DNA of 64,000 bases from the NCBI GenBank assembly GCA_958413765.1, contig CATYVH010000007.1, positions 1 through 64,000 of the forward strand, given 5' to 3'. The notes under the pieces were generated by a model that searched no databases, had not been told where the DNA came from, and worked only from the letters and a program-made list of their open reading frames with translations. The DNA is from an uncultured Collinsella sp. Its GTDB lineage: Bacteria > Actinomycetota > Coriobacteriia > Coriobacteriales > Coriobacteriaceae. The position numbers and the translations under genes were made by a program. Positions within the stretch are counted from its first letter, which is position 1. Each line of letters begins with the position of its first letter. Below are positions 18,848 to 26,575 of this stretch, piece by piece.

Positions 18848-18867
18848 CTACAGTTAAAGGAGTATGT

Positions 18868-20688
18868 ATGTCCGTTGAGGTCATGAGGTCTGTGATCGAG
18901 GCCGCCGAGGGTCGCGTGCCCGTCGACACGCTGTTTACCAATGCGCAGATTGTCGACGTGTACGGTCAGCGCGTGGCGCCCGGTAGCGTTGCCGTCAAGG
19001 GCGGCGTAATCGTCGGCGTGCTCTACGACGGTCGCGACGATGCCGCCGGTACCTATGAGGCTGCCGAGGTTATCGACTGCCAGGGTCTCTATCTCGCCCC
19101 CGGCTTTATCGACGGACATCTGCACATTGAGTCCTCGAACATCCGCCCCGCCGAGTATGCGCGCATGGCGGCGACGCGCGGTACTACCACCGCCATTGCC
19201 GACAGCCACGAGATCGCCAACGTGGCGGGCCTGGACGGCCTGCACTTTATGATCGAGGACGGTCGCCGCGCGCCCATTTCCATCAAGTACATGATGCCCT
19301 CGTGCGTGCCCGCGCTGCCCGATGAGCAAGCGGGCGCTGTGATTACCGCCGCTGACATGCAGGCGTTTTTTGCCGAGCATCCGGGCGATGTCTTTGGCCT
19401 GGGCGAGATGATGAACCTGCCGGGTGTCTTTATGGCCGACCCCGAGACCTGTGCTCGCATCGATGCTGCCAACCAAACGCCGTCCAAGCAGGTTGACGGC
19501 CACGCGCCGCTCGTTGCCGGTAAGGACCTCAATGCCTATGCCGCGGCGGGCATTATCGCCGACCACGAGTCGACGATTCCCGAGGAAGCACTCGACAAGC
19601 TGTCTCGCGGCATATATGTGATGCTGCGTGAGGGCACGTGCAGCCACGACCTGGCCAATTTGTCTCCGATGCTGCTGGAGAACCCTGCCCGCGCCCGCCG
19701 CTGTTGCTTTGCGACCGACGACCGCGCTCCCTCCGATGCGCTTTCGACCGGCATGATCGACAATGCCTGCCGCGTGGCCATCGAGGCCGGCATCGACCCG
19801 GTGGTCGCTATTTCCATGGCGTCCCTCTCCACGGCTGAGGCATTTGGCTTGGACCACGGCTGCCGCGACCCGCACGAGCTCCGCGGCGCAATTGCCCCGG
19901 GCAAGCGTGCCGACCTGCTGTTACTCGATGATCTGACGTTTGCCAAGGCTCCGCATCGTGTTTATGCCGCCGGTGCTCTGGTGGCGCAGGACGGCACCTT
20001 TGTGGGCGAGATCGCACCCGAGATGGCCGAGGTTGCGGCTCTTGCCGATGAGCTACGCGCCTCCGTTAAGCTGCCGAAACTTTCGCTCGACGTGTTTGAC
20101 TATGCCTTTAAGCCGGGCGAGGCTGTGATTGACGTGGTGCCGGGTAAGGCCATCACGGGTATGGTTCGTCCCGAGACTGACGAGGACTTGCGCCGCATTA
20201 TGCTGATTGAGCGCCATGGCCGCGGCGTGTCGCTGCAGACCGAGGGTGCCGATGGCGACGGTCCCGCCGGCATGGGGCTCGTCGGCAAGCATATCGGTCG
20301 CGGCTGGGTGCGCGGCTTTACCATCACGGGTGGCGCCATTGCCTCCACGATTGGCCACGACTCGCACAACGTGTGCGTGGTGGGCGACAATGCGGCGGAT
20401 ATGATGGCTGCCGTTGAGGCCGTGGGCCAGGGCGGCCACGTGCTGGTGCGCAACGGCGAGGTCGTGGCGCGCATTCCGCTGGCGCTCGGTGGCCTGATGA
20501 GCGAGGGCACGGCCGAGGATGTCGCCGCGCAGCACGACGACTTTATGGTCAAGGCGCGCGCCATGGGTATTGAGCCGCCGCTCGACCCCATCATGGGCAT
20601 CATTTTCCTGCCCCTGCCGGTCATCCCAACGCTCCGCATCCGCCCCGAGGGCATGTTCGACGTCACAACCTTCACCTACGCCGGCTAG
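18868..20688 (+). CDS. ade: Adenine deaminase
   Basis: It converts adenine to hypoxanthine and ammonia in purine salvage. The 606-aa amidohydrolase has the metal-binding GFIDGHLHIESS motif, EIANV, a VDGHAPLVAGKDLNAY segment, and a C-terminal domain with MVRPETDEDL and IGHDSHNVCVVGDN typical of the adenine deaminase family. ATG 18868 follows AAAGGAG with 5 nt spacing; the same frame extends upstream without homology. The TAG stop lies inside a CTAGTCGTTGGGGAC-type intergenic repeat. Confidence 0.95.
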   Translation: MSVEVMRSVIEAAEGRVPVDTLFTNAQIVDVYGQRVAPGSVAVKGGVIVGVLYDGRDDAAGTYEAAEVIDCQGLYLAPGFIDGHLHIESSNIRPAEYARMAATRGTTTAIADSHEIANVAGLDGLHFMIEDGRRAPISIKYMMPSCVPALPDEQAGAVITAADMQAFFAEHPGDVFGLGEMMNLPGVFMADPETCARIDAANQTPSKQVDGHAPLVAGKDLNAYAAAGIIADHESTIPEEALDKLSRGIYVMLREGTCSHDLANLSPMLLENPARARRCCFATDDRAPSDALSTGMIDNACRVAIEAGIDPVVAISMASLSTAEAFGLDHGCRDPHELRGAIAPGKRADLLLLDDLTFAKAPHRVYAAGALVAQDGTFVGEIAPEMAEVAALADELRASVKLPKLSLDVFDYAFKPGEAVIDVVPGKAITGMVRPETDEDLRRIMLIERHGRGVSLQTEGADGDGPAGMGLVGKHIGRGWVRGFTITGGAIASTIGHDSHNVCVVGDNAADMMAAVEAVGQGGHVLVRNGEVVARIPLALGGLMSEGTAEDVAAQHDDFMVKARAMGIEPPLDPIMGIIFLPLPVIPTLRIRPEGMFDVTTFTYAG

Positions 20689-20756
20689 TCGTTGGGGACG
20701 ATCTTAAACGACTAGTCGTGGACGTTCTTAAACGACTAGTCGTTGGGGACACTCTT
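20686..20756 (+). repeat. Three tandem CTAGTCGT...GGGGAC-type repeats
   Basis: Three related units begin CTAGTCGT at about 20685, 20712 and 20737. They carry GGACGATC, GGACGTTC and GGACACTC respectively, and the first two end TTAAACGA. The same words recur at 21780-21835 and 63933-63995. They are non-coding apart from the ade stop codon inside the first unit. Confidence 0.75.
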
Positions 20757-20851
20757 TGACTTGTCGCCTGACGCTGCGATCGTGGGCTCTCTGGCGCGCG
20801 TGAGCTATTTGCTAGGTCCATGTAACGTTTATGACTGCGGGGTCTTATTTG

Positions 20852-20913
20852 AGCTCCCTTTGGGTACGTTGGAATCGGATACGCGTTCGATTCCATCAAG
20901 CCCGAAGGGAGCT
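20852..20913 (+). promoter_or_regulatory. Long hairpin sequestering the ribosome binding site of the HAD gene
   Basis: AGCTCCCTTTGGG (20852-20864) pairs with CCCGAAGGGAGCT (20901-20913), 13 bp with one G-U. An inner 7-bp stem is GGAATCG (20871-20877) with CGATTCC (20888-20894). The right arm contains the Shine-Dalgarno AAGGGAG (20905-20911) and five Ts follow before the ATG at 20918. The structure could hide the binding site, terminate transcription, or both. Confidence 0.65.
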
Positions 20914-20917
20914 TTTT

Positions 20918-21712
20918 ATGATCAAATTAATCGCATCCGATATGGACGGCACGCTGCTCGATGAGAATAGCCAGGTACCGCCCGAGACCTACGAGCTTAT
21001 CGAGGCCCTGCGCGAGCGCGGTGTACATTTTGCCGCATCGTCAGGCCGCCGCTACGATCGCCTGTGCGAGTTCTTTGCGCCCGTGGTCGACAAGATGGAT
21101 TTTGTCGCGGCAAACGGTGCCCAGGTCTATGCGGAAGGGGTTGAAGTCGATCGCGAGGTCTACTCACATCTCGCCATCCGTAAACTCGCGCGCACGGTCA
21201 AAATGTTCCCCAACATGCACCTGGCGCTCTTTGATCGCACCAAGTCCTTCCTGCTCGACGACGAGGACAAGTTTGTCCGCGAAATCGACAAGGACCTGCC
21301 CAATGCTGAGCGCATTTGGGGCCTGCCCGATCCGCACGTGAATATCATCAAGGCGTCGATTATCTGCGATGACGGCAACGTGATGGACAATGCCTACGTG
21401 CTGCAGCGCGAGCTGGGTGACCTGTTTGCTTTTGCTCCCTCGGGTAATGCCTGGATCGATGCCATGCAGCCTGGTGTGTCGAAGGCCTCGGGTATCGCGC
21501 AGCTCGCGGAGCATTACGGCATTGGTCGCGACGAGGTCATGGCGTTTGGCGACTCGATGAACGACTACGAGATCATTCGCTTTGTCGGCACGGGCTGCGC
21601 GATGGAAAACGCGCGCCCCGCGCTTAAGGCGGTGGCCGATCGCGTGGTGGGTTGCAACCGCGACCACGCCGTCCAGCAGGAGCTCCGTCGCGTGCTGGAG
21701 AGTCTCTCCTAA
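20918..21712 (+). CDS. Cof-type HAD-IIB family phosphatase
   Basis: The 264-aa protein starts MIKLIASDMDGTLLDE, with the HAD motif I nucleophile in DMDGTL, motif II in AASSGR and motif IV in AFGDSMNDYE. The region between motifs II and III is a type IIB cap. Family members dephosphorylate sugar phosphates, flavin precursors or similar small phosphates; the substrate cannot be told. The start at 20918 matches the family N-terminus and the AAGGGAG site. A second HAD gene faces it at 21830. Confidence 0.9.
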   Translation: MIKLIASDMDGTLLDENSQVPPETYELIEALRERGVHFAASSGRRYDRLCEFFAPVVDKMDFVAANGAQVYAEGVEVDREVYSHLAIRKLARTVKMFPNMHLALFDRTKSFLLDDEDKFVREIDKDLPNAERIWGLPDPHVNIIKASIICDDGNVMDNAYVLQRELGDLFAFAPSGNAWIDAMQPGVSKASGIAQLAEHYGIGRDEVMAFGDSMNDYEIIRFVGTGCAMENARPALKAVADRVVGCNRDHAVQQELRRVLESLS

Positions 21713-21722
21713 TTCGGCAGAT

Positions 21723-21835
21723 GGGGACGTTCCTTTTCTGCCGACAGTGGGGGACAGTCCTTGCAGCCTTTCGCGAAGAGTGTCCCTAACGACTAGTCAT
21801 TCAAGAACGTCTCCAGTGACTACCAATGACTAGGC
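21723..21835. repeat. Intergenic repeat cluster between two HAD genes
   Basis: A GGGGACGTTCCTTTT...GGGACA-TCCTTG unit (21723-21763) closely resembles the one at 18664-18704. It is followed by reversed CTAGTC-type words (GACTAGTCATTCAAGAACGT and AATGACTAG) related to the repeats at 20686 and 63933. Two convergent genes end here, so it may help terminate both. Confidence 0.7.
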
Positions 21836-22672
21836 GAGGGCGGCCATGATGGTGCGGGCGACGCCGTCGTGGTCGTTGTCGTATTCGGTGATGGCGTCGG
21901 CGGCGTCGCGATCCTCGGGCTCGGCGTTGATCATGGCCATGCCATGGCCCGCTGCCTGCAGCATGGGGATGTCGTTGATGTTGTCGCCGAACGCCCAGGC
22001 GTCGGCGAGACGCTCGCCCAGGTGCTCGCATAGCCACGTGAGGGCCGTTCCCTTGGTGGCGCCCTCGCCCATGACCTCGATATTCATGGCGTACGAACGT
22101 GTGACCTCAATGCCTCCGAGCGTGTCGAGCTCCGCCGCGATGACGTCGCGATCGGCCGGGTTGTGCCAGTACATGGCGATGCGTTCGAGTGTCTCGACCT
22201 CGTCGATCTTGCTGTCGATATCCATATCGATCGGTGTTCGTGTGCGCTTGAGCGAAGCCGCGATGTGGGGGTCGCCGCCGCAGAATTCGTCCAGGCGCGT
22301 GTAGAGCGAGCGGGGGAGGAAGCACTGCCCGTCCGCGAAGATATCGAAGGTGACGTCATGGCCGGCGGCAATGCTATGGATGCGGTGGGCAATGCCACGG
22401 TCGAGCGGTCGGCTCAAAATGCGTGTAGCACGCGAAGCATCGTTGGGCACATCGTCGTCGAGCTGCCAGACGCTGGCACCATTGGCGCAGACCGCGTAGT
22501 GCACGGCAGGATGGGCGAGGATGGGCTCAAAGACACCCGACAGCGGACGCCCCGTGCAGGGCACAAACTCAACACCGCGGCGCGCAAGCTCGTCGAGCAT
22601 CGCCCAGGTGGCGTCGCTCATCTGCTTGTCACTCGTCAACAGCGTTCCATCCATATCGGAAAAAACAATCAT
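21830..22672 (-). CDS. Cof-type HAD-IIB family phosphatase
   Basis: The 280-aa protein starts MIVFSDMDGTLLTSDKQ (motif I), has PCTGRP (motif II) and AFGDNINDIPML (motif IV), and carries a IIB cap in between. It is only distantly similar to the convergent HAD protein at 20918 and is not a recent duplicate. The substrate is unknown. The gene is transcribed leftwards towards 20918-21712, with the stop near the intergenic repeat cluster. Confidence 0.9.
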   Translation of the reverse strand: MIVFSDMDGTLLTSDKQMSDATWAMLDELARRGVEFVPCTGRPLSGVFEPILAHPAVHYAVCANGASVWQLDDDVPNDASRATRILSRPLDRGIAHRIHSIAAGHDVTFDIFADGQCFLPRSLYTRLDEFCGGDPHIAASLKRTRTPIDMDIDSKIDEVETLERIAMYWHNPADRDVIAAELDTLGGIEVTRSYAMNIEVMGEGATKGTALTWLCEHLGERLADAWAFGDNINDIPMLQAAGHGMAMINAEPEDRDAADAITEYDNDHDGVARTIMAALA

Positions 22673-22695
22673 TCGATGCAGCCCTTTCTGCTGGC

Positions 22696-22736
22696 ATAAA
22701 AAGCGTGGCCGAGGGCGGTGATGCCCTGGCCACGCT
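22696..22736 (-). terminator. Terminator after citrate synthase
   Basis: AGCGTGGCC (22702-22710) pairs with GGCCACGCT (22728-22736), with inner AGGGC/GCCCT pairing. On the minus strand a TTTTTA run follows. Confidence 0.87.
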
Positions 22737-22759
22737 CGGGTTCTATAACGGTCCGCGTC

Positions 22760-24178
22760 CTAGCGGTCGGCGAGCGGCTTGTACTCCAGCGGCTCGATCA
22801 CCGGACGGTATGCCGGGCGGATGATGCGGTGCGCGCAGAAGAGCTCTTCCATGCGGTGCGCCGACCAGCCGGCCATACGGGCGACGGCGAACAGCGGTGT
22901 AAAGAGCGTCTCGGGCACGCCGAGCATTTTGTAGATAAAGCCCGTGTACAGGTCGATGTTGGCGCAGATGGGCTTGGTCATGCCGTGGTCGCGCATCACC
23001 TGCGGGGCCAGGCGCTCGATGCGCTCGATGAGTGCGAACTCCTCGCCCAAGTCCTTCTTGGCGGCAAGCGAGCGCGCGTAACGGCGGCACACCTCGGCGC
23101 GCGGGTCGCTGAGCGTGTAGACGGCGTGGCCCATACCGTAGATGAGACCCGTGCCGTCGAAGGCCTGTTTGTCGAGGATCTTGCCCAGGTAGGCTGCGAC
23201 CTCGTCCTCGTCCTCCCAATTGGAGACATGCGCACGGATGTCCTCGTGCATGGACACGACCTTGGCGTTGGCGCCGCCGTGGCGCGGGCCCTTGAGCGAG
23301 CCGATGGCCGCGGCGTAGGCGGAATACGGGTCGGTGGCCGAAGAGGACAGCACGCGGCAGGCGAACGTGGAGTTGTTGCCGCCGCCGTGCTCGGCATGCA
23401 GCATGAGCATCACGTCGAGCAGCATGGCTTCGTCGCGGGTGAATGCCATGCCGCCGCGGAGCACCTGCAGGATGGTCTCGGCGGTGGAGAGACCGGGCGT
23501 GGGGTGCGGCACGTGAACCTCGGAGCCGCGAAGCTTGGCGATCGAGGCCATGTGTGCGAAGGCGGCGATGCGCGGGAGACGTGCGAGCATGGAAATAGCC
23601 ACGTCGATCTCATGCTCGGGCGTAATCACGTCGGGCTCGGCGTCGAAGGCGTAGAGCAGCAGCACGGCGCGCTGGAGCACGTTCATGATGCTCGACGACA
23701 CCGTGGTCATGGGGAACTCTTTAACGTATTCGTCGCTCAGATGCCTAAAGGCGCCCAAGCGCTCGCAAAAGCCGTCCAGCTCTTCCTTATTGGGCAGCGA
23801 ACCCGTGATAAGCAGGTAGGCGACTTCTTCGTAGCCATAGCGATTCTCGGCCTGGGCATTGTTGACCAGATCCTCGATGCTATAGCCGCGCAGCGTGAGC
23901 TTGCCCTGGTCGGGCACGACCTTGCCGTCGACCTTGTTGTAGCCGTGCACGTCCGAGATGCGGGTAAGGCCCGCAACCACACCCGAGCCGTCGGCGTTGC
24001 GCAGGCCGCGCTTGACGTTATGCTCGACGAACAGACCCTCGTCATACGGATCAGTCGGCATGCCGTGGTAGAGGTTTTCGCTCTCGGGCGAAATCTGGCG
24101 GCTCGCCTCATAATCCAAGACCAGGCGGCTCAGATGGTCATCGAAGCGGTAGTAGATTTTCTTGGCGTCGTAAGCCAT
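22760..24178 (-). CDS. gltA: Citrate synthase
   Basis: It condenses acetyl-CoA and oxaloacetate to citrate. In an anaerobe this probably feeds glutamate synthesis, which fits gltBD elsewhere in the window. The 472-aa protein has the conserved LHAEHGGGNNSTF histidine region, GSLKGPRHGGAN and the catalytic GMGHAVYTLSDPRA segment. The N-terminal ~60 residues are longer than in short citrate synthases. GAGAGGAG precedes the ATG at 24178. It follows the ACT gene by 78 bp on the same strand. Confidence 0.94.
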   Translation of the reverse strand: MAYDAKKIYYRFDDHLSRLVLDYEASRQISPESENLYHGMPTDPYDEGLFVEHNVKRGLRNADGSGVVAGLTRISDVHGYNKVDGKVVPDQGKLTLRGYSIEDLVNNAQAENRYGYEEVAYLLITGSLPNKEELDGFCERLGAFRHLSDEYVKEFPMTTVSSSIMNVLQRAVLLLYAFDAEPDVITPEHEIDVAISMLARLPRIAAFAHMASIAKLRGSEVHVPHPTPGLSTAETILQVLRGGMAFTRDEAMLLDVMLMLHAEHGGGNNSTFACRVLSSSATDPYSAYAAAIGSLKGPRHGGANAKVVSMHEDIRAHVSNWEDEDEVAAYLGKILDKQAFDGTGLIYGMGHAVYTLSDPRAEVCRRYARSLAAKKDLGEEFALIERIERLAPQVMRDHGMTKPICANIDLYTGFIYKMLGVPETLFTPLFAVARMAGWSAHRMEELFCAHRIIRPAYRPVIEPLEYKPLADR

Positions 24179-24256
24179 GCGCGCTCCTCTCGGGGCCGTG
24201 TGGGGGCGGCGTGCTTGGGTGCAGATGCGCCGGCCTGTTCCCGTACGGCCTGTTCG

Positions 24257-24544
24257 CTACAGGCGGTACATAAAGTTGAAGACGTCCTCGCGCTGGATGG
24301 ACACGTTGACGCCCGAAAGCTCGCCGGCCTCGGCCAGCGCCTTCTGCAGCTCGGCGAAGTCGAGCTTGGACTCGGCGGTATCGGCCAGCATGGTCATGGT
24401 GAAGATGTCCTCGATAATGGACTGCGTGATGTCGCGGATGTCGACGTTGGCCTCGCCTAGGACACGGGTGACGCCGGCGACGATGCCGGGGCGGTTCTTG
24501 CCAAGGACGGTGATGACGATACGGGAGGACGAGATCTCGGCCAT
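24257..24544 (-). CDS. ACT domain protein (UPF0237-like)
   Basis: The 95-aa product is a stand-alone ACT domain: IVITVLGKNRPGIVAGVTRVL, then NVDIRDITQSIIEDIFTMTMLAD, then a helix and a last strand (VNVSIQREDVFNFMYRL). Such UPF0237-type proteins are thought to sense small ligands, often amino acids, but their partners are mostly unknown. It precedes gltA on the same strand, suggesting co-transcription and perhaps a link to citrate/glutamate metabolism. Confidence 0.88.
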   Translation of the reverse strand: MAEISSSRIVITVLGKNRPGIVAGVTRVLGEANVDIRDITQSIIEDIFTMTMLADTAESKLDFAELQKALAEAGELSGVNVSIQREDVFNFMYRL

Positions 24545-24940
24545 GGGAAACCCTTTCGCGTGATTGCGGCGCGCGCGGGGCGCTCCGCTACGGTACAGTG
24601 TTCATCATTGTACCTGTCTGGCGCAAAAAAGGCGCGCTCGCTGCGGCGTTACATGCCTGCAACATGAGCGTAAGGGGGAAGGCCGTACGGGGAAGAGCCG
24701 TCTGGCGCGTGTCCGGCTCGTGTTGGGTTGATTTCCGATCTCAGCCGAACACATTGAGCGGACAGGCCGTTCCCGCAGTCAGCCGAACGCCTCCGACGGC
24801 TGATTCCGAACTGGAAGCGGAGGGCATCCCCGCCCTTCGGTAGGGGATACCGCTCCGCGGCGCATGCCGCGGGCGGCGCCCCTATCGGACCACCGTGACC
24901 TCAGTTGGGATGGGTCCAGCACTGCCGCGTACTCGGTGAG
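24545..24940. other. Island left boundary, non-coding
   Basis: No gene is recognised here. The region holds the left copy of the 64-bp direct repeat and, at about 24856-24871, a CGCGGC/GCCGCG hairpin. It separates the citrate synthase/ACT pair from the recombinase remnant. Confidence 0.6.
24726..24789 (+). repeat. 64-bp direct repeat, left copy (candidate att site)
   Basis: It begins GGTTGATTTCCGATC and ends CAGTCAGCCGAACG. It matches 31940-32003 over 64 bp with two differences (C/A and C/T) and in the same orientation. It lies about 150 bp from the 3' end of a tyrosine recombinase remnant, as an attachment site often does. It may instead be a dispersed repeat. Confidence 0.7.
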
Positions 24941-25666
24941 CTAGAGCCAACTGTTCGTCTTCACGTCGCGTATGGCGATATTTCGGTCGTCCGGCTCGGT
25001 GATGCCGTAGCCGAACGCCTGGAGCGTCTCGATGGACTCCTGGATCCTCTGTTGGAACATGGGACCCGGATCGACCATCGGCCCGAGGTGCCCGCGCCAA
25101 AGGCACGGCGTGGCGCGCAGCATGTTATGGATTTTGGAGATGGGCTCGATGTCGGCGTAGACGTTGAGCGTCGCCATGGCGTCCTTGTGGCCGAGGATCG
25201 ATTGGAGCGCCTTGATATCGCCGCCTTGGCGGATCCACTGCGTTGCGAACGTGTGGCGAAGGCCGTGGAACGTGATCAGCTCGTCGTTGGTGCCCATGAG
25301 GCCGTTGGTCTCCGAGAACGTCTTGAACGCCCTGCGGATATAGCTTGTCGTCGCGAAGGTCGCGCCCGGCTCCGACAGGATGTAGCAGTCCCCGATCTCG
25401 ACCGCCCCGGTAAGGCCGCGCAAGCGCAGCTTTCCGCAGTCGATCTCGTGGGTCTCCTTCAGGAAGGGGAGTAGGCCGACCGGGTCGATGGGGATACCCC
25501 TGGCGTCATGGGTCTTGGTGTCCTTGATGAACGAACCCATTCCCTTCGCGTACGCCACCGAGTGTCTGATCGAGATCAGGCCCGTCTCGAAATCCACATC
25601 GCACCACCGAAGGCCGCAGACCTCGCCGATTCGCATCCCCGTGTGCAGGGCGAGTACGACCGCCCT
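24941..25666 (-). pseudogene. Tyrosine recombinase (integrase), N-terminally truncated
   Basis: The readable part is the catalytic domain of a phage/ICE-type integrase: RAVVLALHTGMRIGEVCGL with the first active Arg, HGLRHTFATQ with the H-x-x-R pair, LGHKDAMATLNVYADI with the late His and nucleophilic Tyr. The arm-binding and core-binding domains are missing. The codon just before RAVVL is TAG, which is also the stop of the XRE gene, so the two frames are continuous. From the first internal ATG only 231 aa remain. It is probably inactive, or a fragment left by deletion. Confidence 0.85.
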
Positions 25667-25918
25667 CTAATCCTCGGCGGACCAATCGAGTCCGAACTCC
25701 TTTCGGGCATCCTCTTCGCTCATGACTTCGAGAAGGTCTCCGGGTTGGCAACGAAGGGCGAGGCATAGCTGCTCGAGTGTGTTGAAGCGAATGCCGCGAA
25801 TATGCCCTTTTTTAATACGGGACAGGTTCACGGGCGTGGTTCCAATCCTTTCGGCAAGTTCGTTCGAGGAAATCTTTCGCTCGGCCATGATCTTGTCGAG
25901 GCGAACAATTACGGGCAT
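25667..25918 (-). CDS. XRE-family transcriptional regulator (YozG-like)
   Basis: The 83-aa protein is essentially one Cro/CI-type helix-turn-helix (ISSNELAERIGTTPVNLSRIKKG, then IRGIRFNTLEQLCLAL and CQPGDLLE). Short regulators of this type are commonly paired with a DUF2975 membrane protein, which lies 9 bp upstream here. AAGGAAA precedes the ATG. It probably binds the inverted repeat at 26479-26495 (inference). Its TAG stop is in frame with the integrase remnant downstream. Confidence 0.9.
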   Translation of the reverse strand: MPVIVRLDKIMAERKISSNELAERIGTTPVNLSRIKKGHIRGIRFNTLEQLCLALRCQPGDLLEVMSEEDARKEFGLDWSAED

Positions 25919-25927
25919 GGCGTTTCC

Positions 25928-26440
25928 TTACGCAATCTCGTCGGAGTCGAGGTACAGCTCTCGGGCGTACAAGAAGAGCTGGGAAAGCATGAACAGGACG
26001 ATGCCGGGAACCAGAGAGGTCCAATCGAATGATGAAGCGATCTCTTGGGCGCCGACGGCCCCCTCGCCGCCAAACATCGAAACGGAGGTTTTGAGTGAGC
26101 CGGCGTAGAGGCTGGTGGCAGCTTGAACAACGAAGAGAATGCCGAGCACCTTCAAGCATGTCGCAGACCCTTTCTTGAAGGGGTCTCCGCTCTTGATCGT
26201 CCACACGAGAACGGCGCTGAGGATGGTCGTAGCGATACCGATGACGGCAGGGACCAATGTCGAGATCGCAAGGGCTGGATACGCGGGGGAGTCTGCAATT
26301 ACAGGGTTGTCGAGCACTTCGATTGCTGGCTTTAAGGAGAACGCCACTTGTGCGATGGCGGTGGCGCAAAGGGTCGCAGAGGCTATCGCACATGCGATGC
26401 GGAAGGAATGAAGCCGGGGAGTGCGATTGTCGGAACTCAT
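25928..26440 (-). CDS. DUF2975-like membrane protein
   Basis: The 170-aa protein has about four membrane segments (residues ~15-35, 55-80, 100-118 and 140-160) and ends FMLSQLFLYARELYLDSDEIA, similar to the C-terminal E-x-(N/D)-(D/E)-x-x-I ending of DUF2975 proteins. Such proteins sit next to YozG-type XRE regulators, as here. The function is unknown; a membrane sensor or anti-regulator is an inference. The start at 26440 follows GGAGGT in an AT-rich leader. Confidence 0.75.
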   Translation of the reverse strand: MSSDNRTPRLHSFRIACAIASATLCATAIAQVAFSLKPAIEVLDNPVIADSPAYPALAISTLVPAVIGIATTILSAVLVWTIKSGDPFKKGSATCLKVLGILFVVQAATSLYAGSLKTSVSMFGGEGAVGAQEIASSFDWTSLVPGIVLFMLSQLFLYARELYLDSDEIA

Positions 26441-26478
26441 AATAACCTCCGAAGAATTTAAAAAACTCAGGTTACTTT

Positions 26479-26495
26479 TTAACAGTTTATGTTAA
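26479..26495. promoter_or_regulatory. Candidate operator in the island's divergent promoter region
   Basis: TTAACAGTTTATGTTAA contains perfect arms TTAACA and TGTTAA separated by 5 nt. It lies between the leftward DUF2975-xre genes and the rightward ABC genes, in the AT-richest part of the island, upstream of the DUF2975 start. The position fits an operator of the neighbouring XRE protein controlling one or both directions. Confidence 0.55.
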
Positions 26496-26575
26496 ATTGA
26501 CTTTGCCGGCAAGTAATAAGGGCCGAGCATTTTGTTCGGCCCCTCTGTTCCGACTGGATGAGGTTAAGGTTGGCC

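Larger units (their letters stand above)
18525..18867. other. Gap between tyrS and adenine deaminase
   Basis: It contains the tyrS terminator, a GGGGACGTTCC-type dispersed repeat near 18664-18704, a possible -10 (TACAAT, 18794-18799) and a second terminator-like hairpin just before the next gene. No gene was recognised. Confidence 0.6.

Noticed and set aside
18600..18867. Purine riboswitch before adenine deaminase
   Set aside because: No aptamer-like three-way junction was seen, and the terminator leaves too little room after the candidate -10.
25506..25768. Short open frames overlapping the integrase/XRE junction on both strands
   Set aside because: They overlap recognisable XRE and recombinase sequences and have no supporting features.
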